This document shows positions 46,343-57,361 of a stretch of 64,000 bases of DNA, in pieces. A model generated the notes under the pieces. It ran no database searches. It was not told the DNA's origin and saw only the letters and a list, made by a program, of their open reading frames with translations. Position 1 is the stretch's first letter. Each line of letters opens with the position of its first letter. Location: NCBI GenBank assembly GCA_019137255.1, contig WPDH01000237.1, forward strand, positions 142,421-206,420, read 5' to 3'. The DNA comes from Corinectria fuckeliana (Eukaryota > Ascomycota > Sordariomycetes > Hypocreales > Nectriaceae). The position numbers were made by a program, and so were the translations under genes.

Positions 46343-49300
46343 TCAAACATTATTTAGATACCTAAGATCAAAATCGAGAACAATAAACTCTCCATCCATA
46401 TGTCCTATGACAACGCGATTGCCCGAGCTTGCAAAAGCCCTAGACTGTTGATTTAACGGGACCCGGATAATTTCCTCCCAACCATACCTAATCCAACCTT
46501 GGTCGAAAGAAAGCTCACACTCCTGAGGCATTCGGCTAGGCTCTTCTATAGTTCGTCCTTGTATATTCCAAAGAAACACATCGTCATCATCATCACCACA
46601 AGTTAGCTTAAAACTCTTCCCATCTGGCGACGGTTGTATCATTCCGAAATCAGGAAAGTCCACCAAGTGACTGTAATCGATTTCATATCGGAGAGTCCCT
46701 GTCAGTTCGTAGAGTTAAACGGCCTTTTCCAGTTGTACTGCGAGCGTCTCTCCATCTTGTGAAAATGCGATTGCACGGAACATTTTAGGGAACACCGCTG
46801 ACGTCTCGTAATGACACCATTGCATTTTCCCCGTTGCGATTTCCCAAAATTGCACTTCGTCTCTCGTCACCGCTGCGAACGACTTTTGTTCAGGCGAAAA
46901 GGCCGCCATCTTGTAAACGAGGCTGCCTTGTCCCAAATCATGTAGTAGCTTGCCCGCCTCAATGTCCCCGATCAGTAGATTATGTGTTGGCGAAGCCGTT
47001 GCGACGATTTTCTGATTCGGGGAAATGATAATGATGCTGATCTTTGATGGATCTGATAGGGGTTGATGGTGAACGTTGGGCGGAGGATCGAACAGATTGC
47101 ATGTAATGAGCTCAGCACTTTGGTGCGACTGAGATACCTGCTTGAGGGTGTGCTGGTTCTTCCACGCCAGAAGATCCCAAATCCTCACGCTTTTTCTAGA
47201 GGCTACTGCCAACCTATGGCCATCTGGGGAAAAAATCGGCAGTATGAGTAACAGAACCCCATTCGGTGTTGCTTAGGTGCTGGCAGGTGTTTGTTGTTAG
47301 ATCCCAAAACCAGAGCCCATTGTATCCTACGCATGCAAGTAGAGAGCCCTGGGGCGAGAAAAATAGAGGAACAATGTTCCAGAAAGAAAGTTCGCTACTA
47401 GAGCCTGGTGTTCCCAAGGTTTTGACACAGAACCATTTCTCAATGTTCCAGAGCTGTATCATGCCACCGGAGTTAGTCTTTGCTGCCGATGCGAGTGTTT
47501 TGCCGTCTGGTGAGAGGGCGACAGCCCGGACATCTCGCTCAAGCGTTTTTGTACACTGAAGAGAGCCTGATTGGGAATTCCAAAGGTCTAGTATGTTATT
47601 TTAGGGGTATTCTCTCACTGTGGCGACTAAAGCGTGACTTGGTAAGAGAGCGGCGGACCCAAGATACTACGCTCTCCAAGGGCAAGTGTGCACTGGTCTC
47701 TCAGCTTTCCTGTTTCTGTATTCCAGAGCTTCAATTATCCATGTGCAGAAATCAAAAGCACATTTTCTTTCCCCTCGGAGAAAGACAGGGCTAAAGGATC
47801 GTCATAAATCTCAAGACTCAATTGAGAAATGCCGGTTGCGACATCCAAGAGCTCTAGGGCCTGGCTCTCGAGCAAGTAGTCAGTCTTCAGCACCGCCATG
47901 ATCTGACCGTCCGATGAGATGGCGACCGCCTGGGTGGGAGTGGCCCGCGTATTGATAGTCTGTAAGTCGACAGGAGACCAGTTGGTTGGAGACCCATTTG
48001 CTTGCTTAATACATTTCAGGCGTTGGTCCCAAAAACGGTCCCTCACCATGCTCCCGGAGGGACTGAATAATAAGGCGCCGCCATACACTTGTAAGGGATA
48101 CTCTTCGATCATATGTCCATGTTCGCTAAGAAACCTTTTGGCGTCTCTAAGGAACTCAATAAAGGGAGTGGTAAGCTGTAGCAGTAATCCCTGAGATTGG
48201 ATGTGTTAGCTTGTTGACGACCTATATCCGCTGGGATCCATACCGGAGCTAGAAGTTGTCTGATTACCGTTCCTCCATGCGGCAGTTTTCCCAAAAAAGC
48301 CAGCGCTTCCAACCAATGAAGAAAATGCGTTTGGAAAACCTGGCATACTTGAACTTGGTCTATGTGCTTCTTGGATTCCAGCATATGATGTGCCCAATAA
48401 ACACATGCATACTGAATGTCGACAGGGATCGTTTCAATATTAAAACAACGATACCATATATCCCCCTTGGACACGGTTAGGTCGCCCACTTGACGGATGT
48501 CTTTGCAGAGCCCTGTTGATAGTCGGTTTACGCATCCCGCTGTCAGCATGCAGTGCGTTTTCAGGACATTGACCTTGAAATAGCTCTCGTCTGGTACCTC
48601 CCTTGCAAGCAGAAAATTGCTGAAAGACTTGTGGATGATTTCAATTGGAGCCTGACTGTCCTCAGGGATACTAATAACTGAGTAAAGATTTCTTAACCAG
48701 TGATTGACAGAATCTTCATCCAGTTGTAGCAGAGTTGCCAAGGCTCCAACTGGTAGCGGCTCAGCGAGGAGGACAAGGGAACTCAAGATGCGCAAGATTT
48801 GAGACTTGTCTTCGGAATCCAAAGGATCACAGCTTTCGTCATCGCCGCCTGATATCTCGTTCAGGATCATAGTGTACATCCGATTGAGGGGGGACATGTT
48901 CATGCGAGATTGTTTTAACCAAGTTTCAAATTGCCTCGTTGGGCTCCTTCGACCTCTTGGAGTGTCGACAAAGCGGAGAAAAGTCGTCACGTAAATGAAC
49001 AGTGGCGATGGTGTCGTGGCTTGGCTCACGACGTCGTCCAATTCATCAGGCCTTGGCCAGGGCTCTCTTCGGATGCTCCTTTTCTCCTTGATTCTTGCAA
49101 GACTGGTCTTCAGCACAAGTTCAATGTCCGCCTTTGTCTCCTGATAGAACTCTTCATGAAGGGCAAGGGTGCGGTATTGAGTGCCAGCCTGTTCAAAGTC
49201 TCCAAAGGCGTCGACAATTGGCGGACCGAATCGGCTCGTGAAGAGTACGCGCAGCCGCGTAATGTCCATGCTTCCAAGGGACGCGAATAACTTGAGAAGA

Positions 49301-50930
49301 CGAGGGATGTGCTCAGGTCGGATACATTCATCTAATGCATCAAAGATAATGATGTGGATGGAGCTTCTTGATTTAAATCGAAGATTCGAGAGTGGATCTC
49401 GAATTAGCATCTTGAATTGATCTTCGAGAGACTGCGCCTCGATAGCACCATGCGGCGTCTTGATAGACTCTCGAAGGCTGTGTTCGAAACCGGGAATAGT
49501 TTCCATGAGCTGACTGGCAATCGTGGGAAAAATCCGGCTCGTTTTGTTTCGCTCATCATCGCCTCGCTTGAAGAAGTAGCCGGCGGCCAACGTCTGTTTG
49601 TCACGAAAGTCGTCCACCAGACTACGTGCCAGCGTCGATTTTCCAGTACCAGCAGGAGCGTGAAGCCAGAGTATTGTCTCAGCTATTTTGTCATCGGTCC
49701 ATGACATTATTCGGGACCGTACGCCAGTCCTGGCACCCTCATGACATTTGGCACTGCCCTGAACGTCTTCGCTGTTGTAGCGAGCATCGTCAACCGTGGG
49801 AAGTTCGATTGGGAGTCGGCTGGCATCATGAACTGCTGTCCTAGAAATTTATCAGCATCTGAGGATCCATAGGAAAGTGGGAGTTGACGTACTCCAGCTT
49901 TCCAGTTACCCATTCGTAAATATCCTGTGCAGAGCGACATTCTGGTGGTTCGGTGTGTAGTGAACTCAAGAGCGCCTCAACTGGAAGAGTTTTTCCAAAA
50001 GATGATCGTCTTCTCAAGTTAGAAGACTTATCGCCATGAATATGGGGTTGTGTTTGGACGTCTGGTGCCATGCAAATGTCAGGCGTCATCTCCGCTAAAG
50101 CATCTAGATCATTGTCCGATTGCTGAGCTCCGGGTGCTTGAGCGGCCTTTCTCATATCCCCACGTAGCTCCGGTTGGTGTATTTCAGCGTCCGGAGATCG
50201 TTCCAACTTGTCCTGCATATACAAGAGAAAAATAGAATAGCACAGAGCAAGCCCATGTGACATGTCGACCACCATTTCGTCTTTTCGAGTGATGCTCTTA
50301 GAGGATCTCTTGTATAGCAAGGGATGAGCGAGTCTGTTGTAGAGGCTCTCTGGAAGGCTTGTGAGTTGGAATTCGAATGTGATGTCGCAATATGGTCAAA
50401 GCACGTCGTCCATTTCGGGCTTGATTGCCACGTGAAGTTTCCAGCTTTCATATGCTCCGAACCATGCTTTCCATTGATCAGCAACTTGGCGATCTGAAGA
50501 AAAGACGTTGGGCTCCTTCATTCGTTGAAAGCTGTCTGTTATGAACTGATTGGTCGCGGCAATGTCTGATGGGTAGTCCACCACAATTGGGATGTCCGCA
50601 AGGTCATGCACGTCGTTTGATATGTCGTGGAGACTCTTGTACTGATTATTTTAGGATTAAAGTCGATGTAGCTCGCGGCGCTTCATGGACTTCTCAACTG
50701 AGTCTAGGGCCTTCGTCCTGCCTTCAACTTTGGCGAGGATGTTTTCTCGCGCAGCTGCCGCTCGCAATAATTGATCAATTCAGTGACCATCTTGCTGTAG
50801 TCTTCTTCCAATTCAGGCCAGATGCTTTCAGCAAAGGTCCTTTTAAGAGATCCGTGTTAAGGTGCTTGCCTTCAACATGTGCGGAGTCCAGTCTGATGTT
50901 CATAGGTCTAATCCTGGTTGATCGCCAAAT
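46343..50930 (-). pseudogene. NLR pseudogene: RelA/SpoT-like + NACHT + WD40
   Basis: NLR proteins are fungal intracellular sensors in which a NACHT ATPase switch links an N-terminal effector domain to a C-terminal repeat sensor. Exon pairs 49893/49840 and 48244/48190 join in phase. NACHT marks are APAGTGKSTLARS (Walker A) and IIIFDALDEC (Walker B), preceded by PTVDDARYNSEDVQGSAKCH. After EYPLQVYGGALLFSPSGS comes a degenerate WD40 array (SPDGKTLASA, SPDGHRLAVAS with VRIWDL, FSQDGETLAV). Upstream, KVEGRTKALDSVEKSMKRRE, HDLADIPIVVDYPSDI, AYESWKLHV and FEFQLTSLPESLYNRLAHPL line up with the conserved blocks of RelA/SpoT alarmone synthetases. Lesions: TAA 50657-50659 and 50651-50653, TGA 50396-50398, frameshift near 50742-50745, TAA 47735-47737, 47601-47603 and 46715-46717, frameshift at the A6 run 47230-47235, and another near 47650. 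It cannot make a full protein. Confidence 0.82.
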
Positions 50931-50944
50931 CAGTTCTGTAGATG

Positions 50945-51711
50945 AAGGCCTTGGCACGAAAGGACAGAAAACATACCAAGCTCATGCTTTGCATGGTGGA
51001 TTTGAGGACTTCGTACCCTCCCAGTCGTCCTCTTCTTTTACGCTTGGCAAAGATAACGCAGGATGGACTAAGGGTTCAAATCTCGGCAGCTTGGTGCACT
51101 ATTTTCAGAGCCAGACACCTCCTGGGTTTCGAACTGCCTTGCCTACCATCTTGAGTCTAGGTTATCACCCAATCCGCATTGCCCTCGCCAAATGGAATAT
51201 CTACACGCATTTGGTCAGCCGGTACTCCAAGTACTATGAGTACTCCCTTCGAGATATCACAAGTCGATTCCACGACAATGACATAGTCGATCTCCAGAAC
51301 TGGAGACGCCGCAGCAAGCAGAGTCGACATAAGCTTGCTCTCCTTGCCGAGTTCATCAACCATTGGGAGCAGCACGAAGATGACCGAGTACTCTGGGAGC
51401 TGGTTCTTGAGGATATCAAGTATCTGCAACAACAGTTACAGGACTAGAACCAATCTTTAGAGTCAATGGTCACAGTGGCAACATCGATGGTGCAGCTGCT
51501 CGAATCGCGGCGATCTATCCTCGAGGCAGTCAATGTCAAGCGCTTGACCTACATCGCACTAGTATTTGTGCCTCTAGCCTGGGTTGCGAGCCTCTTTAGC
51601 ATGTCAGATCCATACTCTCCGGGCCATGAGCGTTTCTGGGTCTATTTTTCTGCAGCACTGCCTCTTGTTGGCTTGGTTCTACTGTTGTCAGTTTTTCCGT
51701 ATGGCTGATCA
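50945..51711 (+). pseudogene. CorA-like fungal membrane protein, truncated and with a stop
   Basis: The plus-strand text PTILSLGYHPIRIALAKWNI, SRYSKYYEYSLRDITSRF, DNDIVDLQNWRRRSKQSRHK, then DIKYLQQQLQD is interrupted by TAG at 51445-51447. It continues in the same frame NQSLESMVTVATSMVQLLES, ILEAVNVKRLTYIALVFVPL, AWVASLFSMSDPYSPG and a second hydrophobic helix to TGA. This is the C-terminal layout of the large fungal CorA-like group (long cytoplasmic helices, two membrane segments). The Mg-channel GMN motif is absent, as in most of these fungal proteins. The stop sits where Trp or Gln is usual, compatible with TGG or CAG becoming TAG. The expected N-terminal half is missing; the RelA-like end of the NLR begins there on the other strand. 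Confidence 0.7.
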
Positions 51712-52078
51712 GGTAGAATGCTGAAACAGATCCGGGGGAGACTGAATACTCTGCAGCATGGAGACCAAGGATCTACAGCCTAATTAGGACTTGTATGAGA
51801 TCCCGTACTTATTAGTATATGTTAGATAGCCTGAATATGAAGTAAGTAGCTATGTCAATGGTAGAGCGACTCGTTATTTCTCAAGTTAGTTACTAAAAAC
51901 TGGGCTACTTTGAAAGAAGCAGTAAAAATTATTGGAACTACATCGACTAATGTTGGAAAGGTACATTGAAGAGCCGCTTCTACCATAAACGATTCAAAAT
52001 GGTACACAGCCTGCTTGTGTTTGGCTTCTGTTAAGAAATCACAGCCCAAGAGACTAGACAACCTGAACGCTACCACAA
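51712..52078. other. intergenic, no gene recognised
   Basis: A 92-codon minus-strand frame (51855-52130) overlaps the end of the next gene and has no protein character. Confidence 0.45.
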
Positions 52079-52500
52079 CTAATCTTCGTAGTAAACTCGG
52101 ATCGATGCGTCCTGAATCCAGCATTCCCATCCCGGGTAGTGAGCCTTAGGGATGATACAAAGCCGATCACCCCGTCGCAAAGCGTTGATGAAAGACTCCG
52201 CTTCCGCTGGTTGAGACTGGCTCTGCCCTGAATCCACAGCCCAGTTGATGTTGTAGGTTGACCAGTCTCCGACGTTGAGCAGGTTCTTCGTCATCTGAAC
52301 CTCTTTCAAGATGTTCCCGTCTATAGCGTAATGTTAGTTTGAGAACTCTTGAGAGTTTGCAGAAAGCTCAAACCTCTTTTAATGGCAATTTGGAACCACG
52401 TTTCGCTGCAGTTAAACGTCCCTTTGTCCCACGGATACTGCCTGGTGTGATCTGACCACCCTTGGTCCCTTCCAGAAATTGACACGCGTATCCTTGACAT
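52079..52500 (-). CDS. hypothetical 122-aa protein beside NACHT-ankyrin gene
   Basis: Two exons join in phase: 52500-52374 and 52320-52079, with a 53-nt intron. The protein reads SRIRVSISGRDQGWSDHTRQ, then TWFQIAIKRG, LNVGDWSTYNINW, and ends IIPKAHYPGWECWIQDASIR followed by VYYED. The alternation of strands, the RDQGWS start, the TWFE/TWFQ block and PKAxYPGW form a small beta-rich module that I have seen as a free-standing or C-terminal domain in uncharacterised fungal proteins. It lies only 66 bp after the stop of the NACHT-ankyrin gene on the same strand, so it could be a separate gene, or a former or alternative C-terminus of that NLR. No signal peptide is seen. Confidence 0.65.
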
Positions 52501-52566
52501 GGGTACTATAAAGATGGTTTGTTAGGAAACAAAAGTCGCTCCTTGAAAGCTCTCTCAATCAACGCA

Positions 52567-55500
52567 TCAAGGGTAATAGGCTTTTGAGGGGTGGAAACAT
52601 CGCAACCTACTCTTTGCGGTCGCTGGAATCGGTTCAGACTCCAGATATATCCCAGAGTGGACGCCCAGGAATGTCCCTGAAAATCGAAAGCTCATTCCTG
52701 TGGCTTCATCGCCTACCACCACGGCAGTGCCGCGTCTCTCTGAGTAAAGACATTCGACCTCTTTCGGGATGGTATCGTAACTTGGGACCAGCTGTTTCTG
52801 AGTCCACAATTTTCTGACGGGGTTCCGAGCAGACAAAAGATCCAGGATATTCTGGTTTGTCGCTGAGGGCATCAGGATCTTTGGATCACGAGCCCAAAGC
52901 GCTTCCACCACTTCGGAGTTACATGTCTCTGCGCACCAACTTAGCATGCCATCATCAGCAGCACCGCTATTGCTTTCAGCGTCAACGCGATGGTCAATCA
53001 GATCCTTTGTAGTCGGATACAATCCCAATCTCGTGAGCTCGGGTAGGATATCCTGATCCTCCAACTGCAGTTCTGTATACAGCTCTCTAGCTTTGTCTGA
53101 ATTCCGTAGCAGTAGCTTCAAAGGTCCGGCCTGAGAGTGTTGTTGCAGTACATTAAGCAGTTTCTCCGCATCTGCGGCCGAAAGATCATTGCCAATTCTT
53201 GGGATAAGCTCTTCAATACACCGTATTTTCCCTTGGAAGGTCCTATCCCATCTGTCTTCACTGTCGGGAAGTGTGGCTGCGGAGGAGATAGGCGTACGTC
53301 CCTCGTTATCCTTGATGAAGAGGAGTTCTCGATGCTTTTCCAGATACGGCTGCATCGCTGCTACATGGTGCGGCCGACCATGTCGGCATGTGAGATGGAG
53401 CGCGGTCTGGCCCAGGTTGTCTCGCAAAAAAAGGTCCGACTTCTCTAGGAGAAGCTTGAACCCTTCCGTCCTGGCTAGGTCCATGTGCCCCTCGTGAGTC
53501 GCAGCGACATGCAGGGCGCTCTCCCCGGCGAAGTTTATAGCAGACGCGTCCGCCTCTGCCTCGAGGAGTCGTCCTACTGACCCCCATGCTCCATTCCAGC
53601 AAGCCCACGCAGCTGCAATCAAGGGTGTAGAATTCGCTGTGTTCCGTAGCTCTAGCAACTCTCGTCCACCAGGGAAGTTCAGTAGTGCGCTAATGATGTC
53701 CGGCTCGTTAGCCTCGGCGGCTTGGTGGAGTGCGGTGTGGTTGGAGGGACGAGACGTGTTCACGAGAATCTCATGCCTGTTTGGCATTGACTTCATGGAT
53801 TTGAGGATTCGTTGCACAATCCTTAGATTCCCGCGGCGGTGCCAGATGTCGCCGCAAGCATCCATCAATGGAAGCCGTCCTACGCTGTCTCCTGTCGACA
53901 GAATACGCTGCTTCTGGCTGTGCGAGGCAGTCTCAAGTACAAGGTCGACTACCTTCTCGTGGCCGGCTCCTACAGCAGCTAGGAATGGAGAGACTTCTTT
54001 GGGGCCGTTTTTCCTAGCTGGATCAGCACCCCGAGCAAGCAAGATCTCGACGACCTCGTCGTTTCCCAACCGGCATGCCATGTGGAGGGGGGTATACTCT
54101 GCCTGGTCCCAAGATGGCTTGTCAAACCCTTCTATAGCGTTTCCTCGAGCGATCCATTTCTCAGCCGTCACAGGGAGGTCAAAGAAAGCAAGGATGTGCA
54201 ACGCGGATAGCGGAGGCGTCTCGGTATCCAGCTTGTACCACATTGAGTCTTTCCAAAACCCCAGCTCCTTGAGTTGCCGCTGAATGGCAATAGTGGCCGC
54301 GTCTAGAAATCGATCTCGTTGAAGCAGTTTCATCACGTCTAGGTTTGGAAATGGCTCAGACGGGAGTCGTTCGTCTGCTTGCTTCAAGTGCCAACCCCAG
54401 TTAGAGGCTGCGTACTCCAGAAAGGGGGACGCCTCGACAGCTATTTTCCACTGGTCTAGTGTTCCAGCATCCTCTCCAGACTTTTCCATGCATCCCAGAC
54501 ATGTCTTGGCGATAAGACCCTGAGGATTTTCAAAGTGGGAGCCAGTGTTTCGAGGATTCGTGCAGTAGTCTTTGACAGCTTTGTGAATGGACACGTAGTC
54601 TGAGCTGGTGCCCACGTTTAGGAAGTAGGACGTCGACTTGATTAGTGCGTCCTTTCTGAAGTTGACAAGATCGACATTTTTCGAGTATCTCGAGAATGCG
54701 AGTGCATGTTGCAGTTGTGTGAGTTGGAGTCCTGACCCCACAGTGTAAATGATCCAAAGAAGAGTATCTCTGCCTGTCTTGTTCTTGCCTATGCGCTCCA
54801 TGACTCTTTTGATAAGCTCATCAAGGCCATTTGTGAGGTTTTCCAAAGCGTCGTCCACACCTTCCGGGTCTAGGGTGTAGAATTGCTTGATGAGCAAATC
54901 AGCACAGAGGAAGTTTCGGTTTGCGATTTCGATGATTCTGTCACCAAGTCTTTCGAGTTTGTCGTCGGTGTCCAGTCTCTCGGAAAGAACAGAAGATCCT
55001 ATGAATATGACTGACTCGTCTCCAGCGGAGATACTCTTCAGCTTGTTGTGCACAAAATTCCTCATGGAAGTGCTGTTGTTGCCAGCATTGATGATGTTGG
55101 CCTTCATGTATTTCGCGTGTTGGTGGAAACCTTCCCGAGATGTCAATATGACTCGGGCTTCTGGAGAGTTCAGTTTGCGGAGTTTAGGGATTATATCCCG
55201 GTAGACCGATTCTGGAAGCTCATCGAGACCGTCAATCAAGATGTAGACACGGTCGAAGCTCCGCGACACAGCCCCCAACACCGAACAAGCAGATTCTCCT
55301 CCTTGGAAGCTCCGAGCTGGCTGCGTGAGGTGCTCGATTGCTTTGACATGATTGCTGGCCTGGCGGGGAGCCACTTCCCACAGCTGGTGCAACAACTGAC
55401 GCAATAGACACGAAAGGATCTGATCCGAGTTCTGGGTGTCTTCTTCTTTGAATGAGCAGTAGTGAATCGCAACTCCCACCGCCGGTGGCTTCCGGAGGTT

Positions 55501-56426
55501 CTCTTTGTCGTCATTAGTCGGCACCAAGTCATCCGGGTCCCAACTGAAGAGGTGCTGAGCTAGAAAAGTGGCCAGATGAGACTTGCCGGCGCCAGCTTCT
55601 CCAAGGATCCACAGCCATGGGGTGTTGTCGCTCAAAGGGGTTTCCTGCCAGGTGCGAAAGGCCTCTTCATCGAGAATCCAACTAGGCGGGCTGTCCTTTA
55701 AGTTGTCGAGTTTCTCTCCTGTCGAAGGTTCCAGTTGAATCGGCAGTTTTTCAACAGCCTGGATAAAATGCGTTGCATCGATTCCATTCTCGATCTTCTT
55801 CAGGCTCTCGAGAACATGTTGTTGTGCCTCTGCAGTTCCTAGGCCCTGGTACGCATTGAATACCACCAGTGCTCTCCAGGAGTGTCAGCAACGTGAGGGA
55901 AACAAGAAACACAACCAACACACTCATCTAGTCTCCCATTCTGATTGTGGAGCTCATCTATGCGACCGTTGATCCATGACTCGTCAAGAACCCACTTGAG
56001 GCCTTTCCAACTCCGATCAAACCCTCGTTGAAGTGAACTCTTGAGTTTCTTGTCCCTGAAGTATTCTTGGAGAGCAGCCACGATGCTATCGTATTCATCG
56101 AGGATCTCGGGGATTTTGGTATTAGTTCGGTTCACCAAAGACTGGATGTCTTCGTTGGGAGACAGTAGAGAGAATAAGCGTTTGATATCCTCGATCCGTT
56201 CCCGCGATTCGTCCAACGTTGTAAACTGATAATCCACGTGTCAGCACCAAATCCACAGCTCGCATCGCGTTGTTGACTCAGTTGCCGTGCTGACTGCCTA
56301 TGAGCTAGGCTGGATGAGACATACCAGGAGCTGGACTGTTTTCTCTGTTTTGATCGCTGTTTTTGTCTGCTTGACCAGCAACGCAGCCAGCTTAATCGCC
56401 TCTATAGTCGTGGTAAAGATATCCAT
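52567..56426 (-). CDS. NLR protein: helical N-domain + NACHT + ankyrin repeats
   Basis: This is an intact STAND/NLR-type sensor of 1236 residues. Exons are 56426-56325 (MDIFTTTIEAIKLAALLVKQ), 56225-55924 and 55873-52567; the introns are 99 and 50 nt and phases agree. Residues 1-140 are helical and resemble fungal STAND N-terminal domains (IKRLFSLLSPNEDIQSLV, then SWKGLKWVLDESWINGRI). NACHT begins near 200, with Walker A GEAGAGKS at 226-233 and Walker B VYILIDGLDELPE. From about 740 to 1060 ankyrin repeats appear (TPLHMACRLGNDEVVEILLA, HTALHQAAEANEPDIISALL, ESALHVAATHEGH, TALHLTCRHGRPHHVAAM). The tail has no repeat. An in-frame TGA precedes the chosen ATG, but an extra 5' exon cannot be excluded. 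No lesion was found, unlike the neighbouring NLR. Confidence 0.9.
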
Positions 56427-57112
56427 TGAAACCTGCACCGCGGGGTTCGTCACGACCGACGAGAGACGCAGAATATGAGCCGACTTTGTGTTGTTGAGGC
56501 CGAAAATGCCTCAAACATCACCACGAGGCTGGCTCATGCATGTGGTTTGGGACTTTGGGGTCCAAACTCACGTAAGCAGACTCATGTCGCGACCCTCCGT
56601 TAGCAAGACCTGCTTATCAGGCCAATGAGAGAGTAGTGCAAGAATTGGTATTTCTTGGAATTTCGACGGTTGCCGTTGAGAAATTCATTCTCACAGCGTT
56701 GGCTGTTGGACATTGCTGTCAACACCGGCTGCACCGAATTCATTAGGGTGTTCCCGAAGATGAAAGTCAATCTGTCATGGCAAAAAAATGCTTGCAGGAC
56801 AGTGGAGAGACTGCACAGTGCCTTGAACAGAGCTAGAATTGCACCGGGACTGGGATGATGTTCACATGATGATAAACAATTCATGTAAATAGGGCACATG
56901 AGGCAAGTGAGTCTTTTTGTCACAGTATCTTCGCCTTTACTCAGACTATCTCCCTTGACAGCCCTTGAAATAGGATCCAGAAGGCCATTTCAGAAAAGCC
57001 ATTCACTACGACACTATGTGACCCTCTACCCTCGACTAGCAAGCAATCATACGCTGACTACCGCCCTACCTCATCATCTGTCTCAGAAAAGATAGCCTAC
57101 CTCATACAGTGC
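56427..57112. other. intergenic, no further gene recognised
   Basis: Promoter side of the NACHT-ankyrin gene. The minus-strand frame at 56600-56923 and the plus-strand frames show no motif. Confidence 0.45.
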
Positions 57113-57361
57113 CTAGGCAAAGAAAATGAGAGCTATACAGAGAACTGTGAGAGATACAAGGATGGAAACCTCAGCGGATCGTCGAAAGTAATCCTTTCGC
57201 TGACATTCGTGCCCGACAAGAAGGGCATACACTTTCAAGGCTATGAGAAAAAGACAGCCTATCAATAGTGTGAGTGCATAGCTGCTATCTGGAACGAGTA
57301 GCTGAGAGCCATGCGCAGGTTCTTCTTCTGGCGGGATCGCTTCTAGAACTGGTTGGCTCAT
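57113..57361 (-). CDS. small two-span membrane protein, 82 aa
   Basis: ATG 57361 (MSQPVLEAIPPEEEP) gives a short acidic N-terminus, a membrane segment SYALTLLIGCLFLIALKVYA, a basic loop HECQRKDYFRRS, and a second segment SILVSLTVLCIALIFFA at the C-terminus. The frame extends to 57460 but begins there with GTG. No family is recognised. The codon pattern is plausible for a gene, but a chance frame is possible. Confidence 0.4.
   Translation of the reverse strand: MSQPVLEAIPPEEEPAHGSQLLVPDSSYALTLLIGCLFLIALKVYALLVGHECQRKDYFRRSAEVSILVSLTVLCIALIFFA

Noticed and set aside
55258..55407. Plus-strand frames opposite the NACHT domain
   Set aside because: Shadows of the Walker B region on the other strand.
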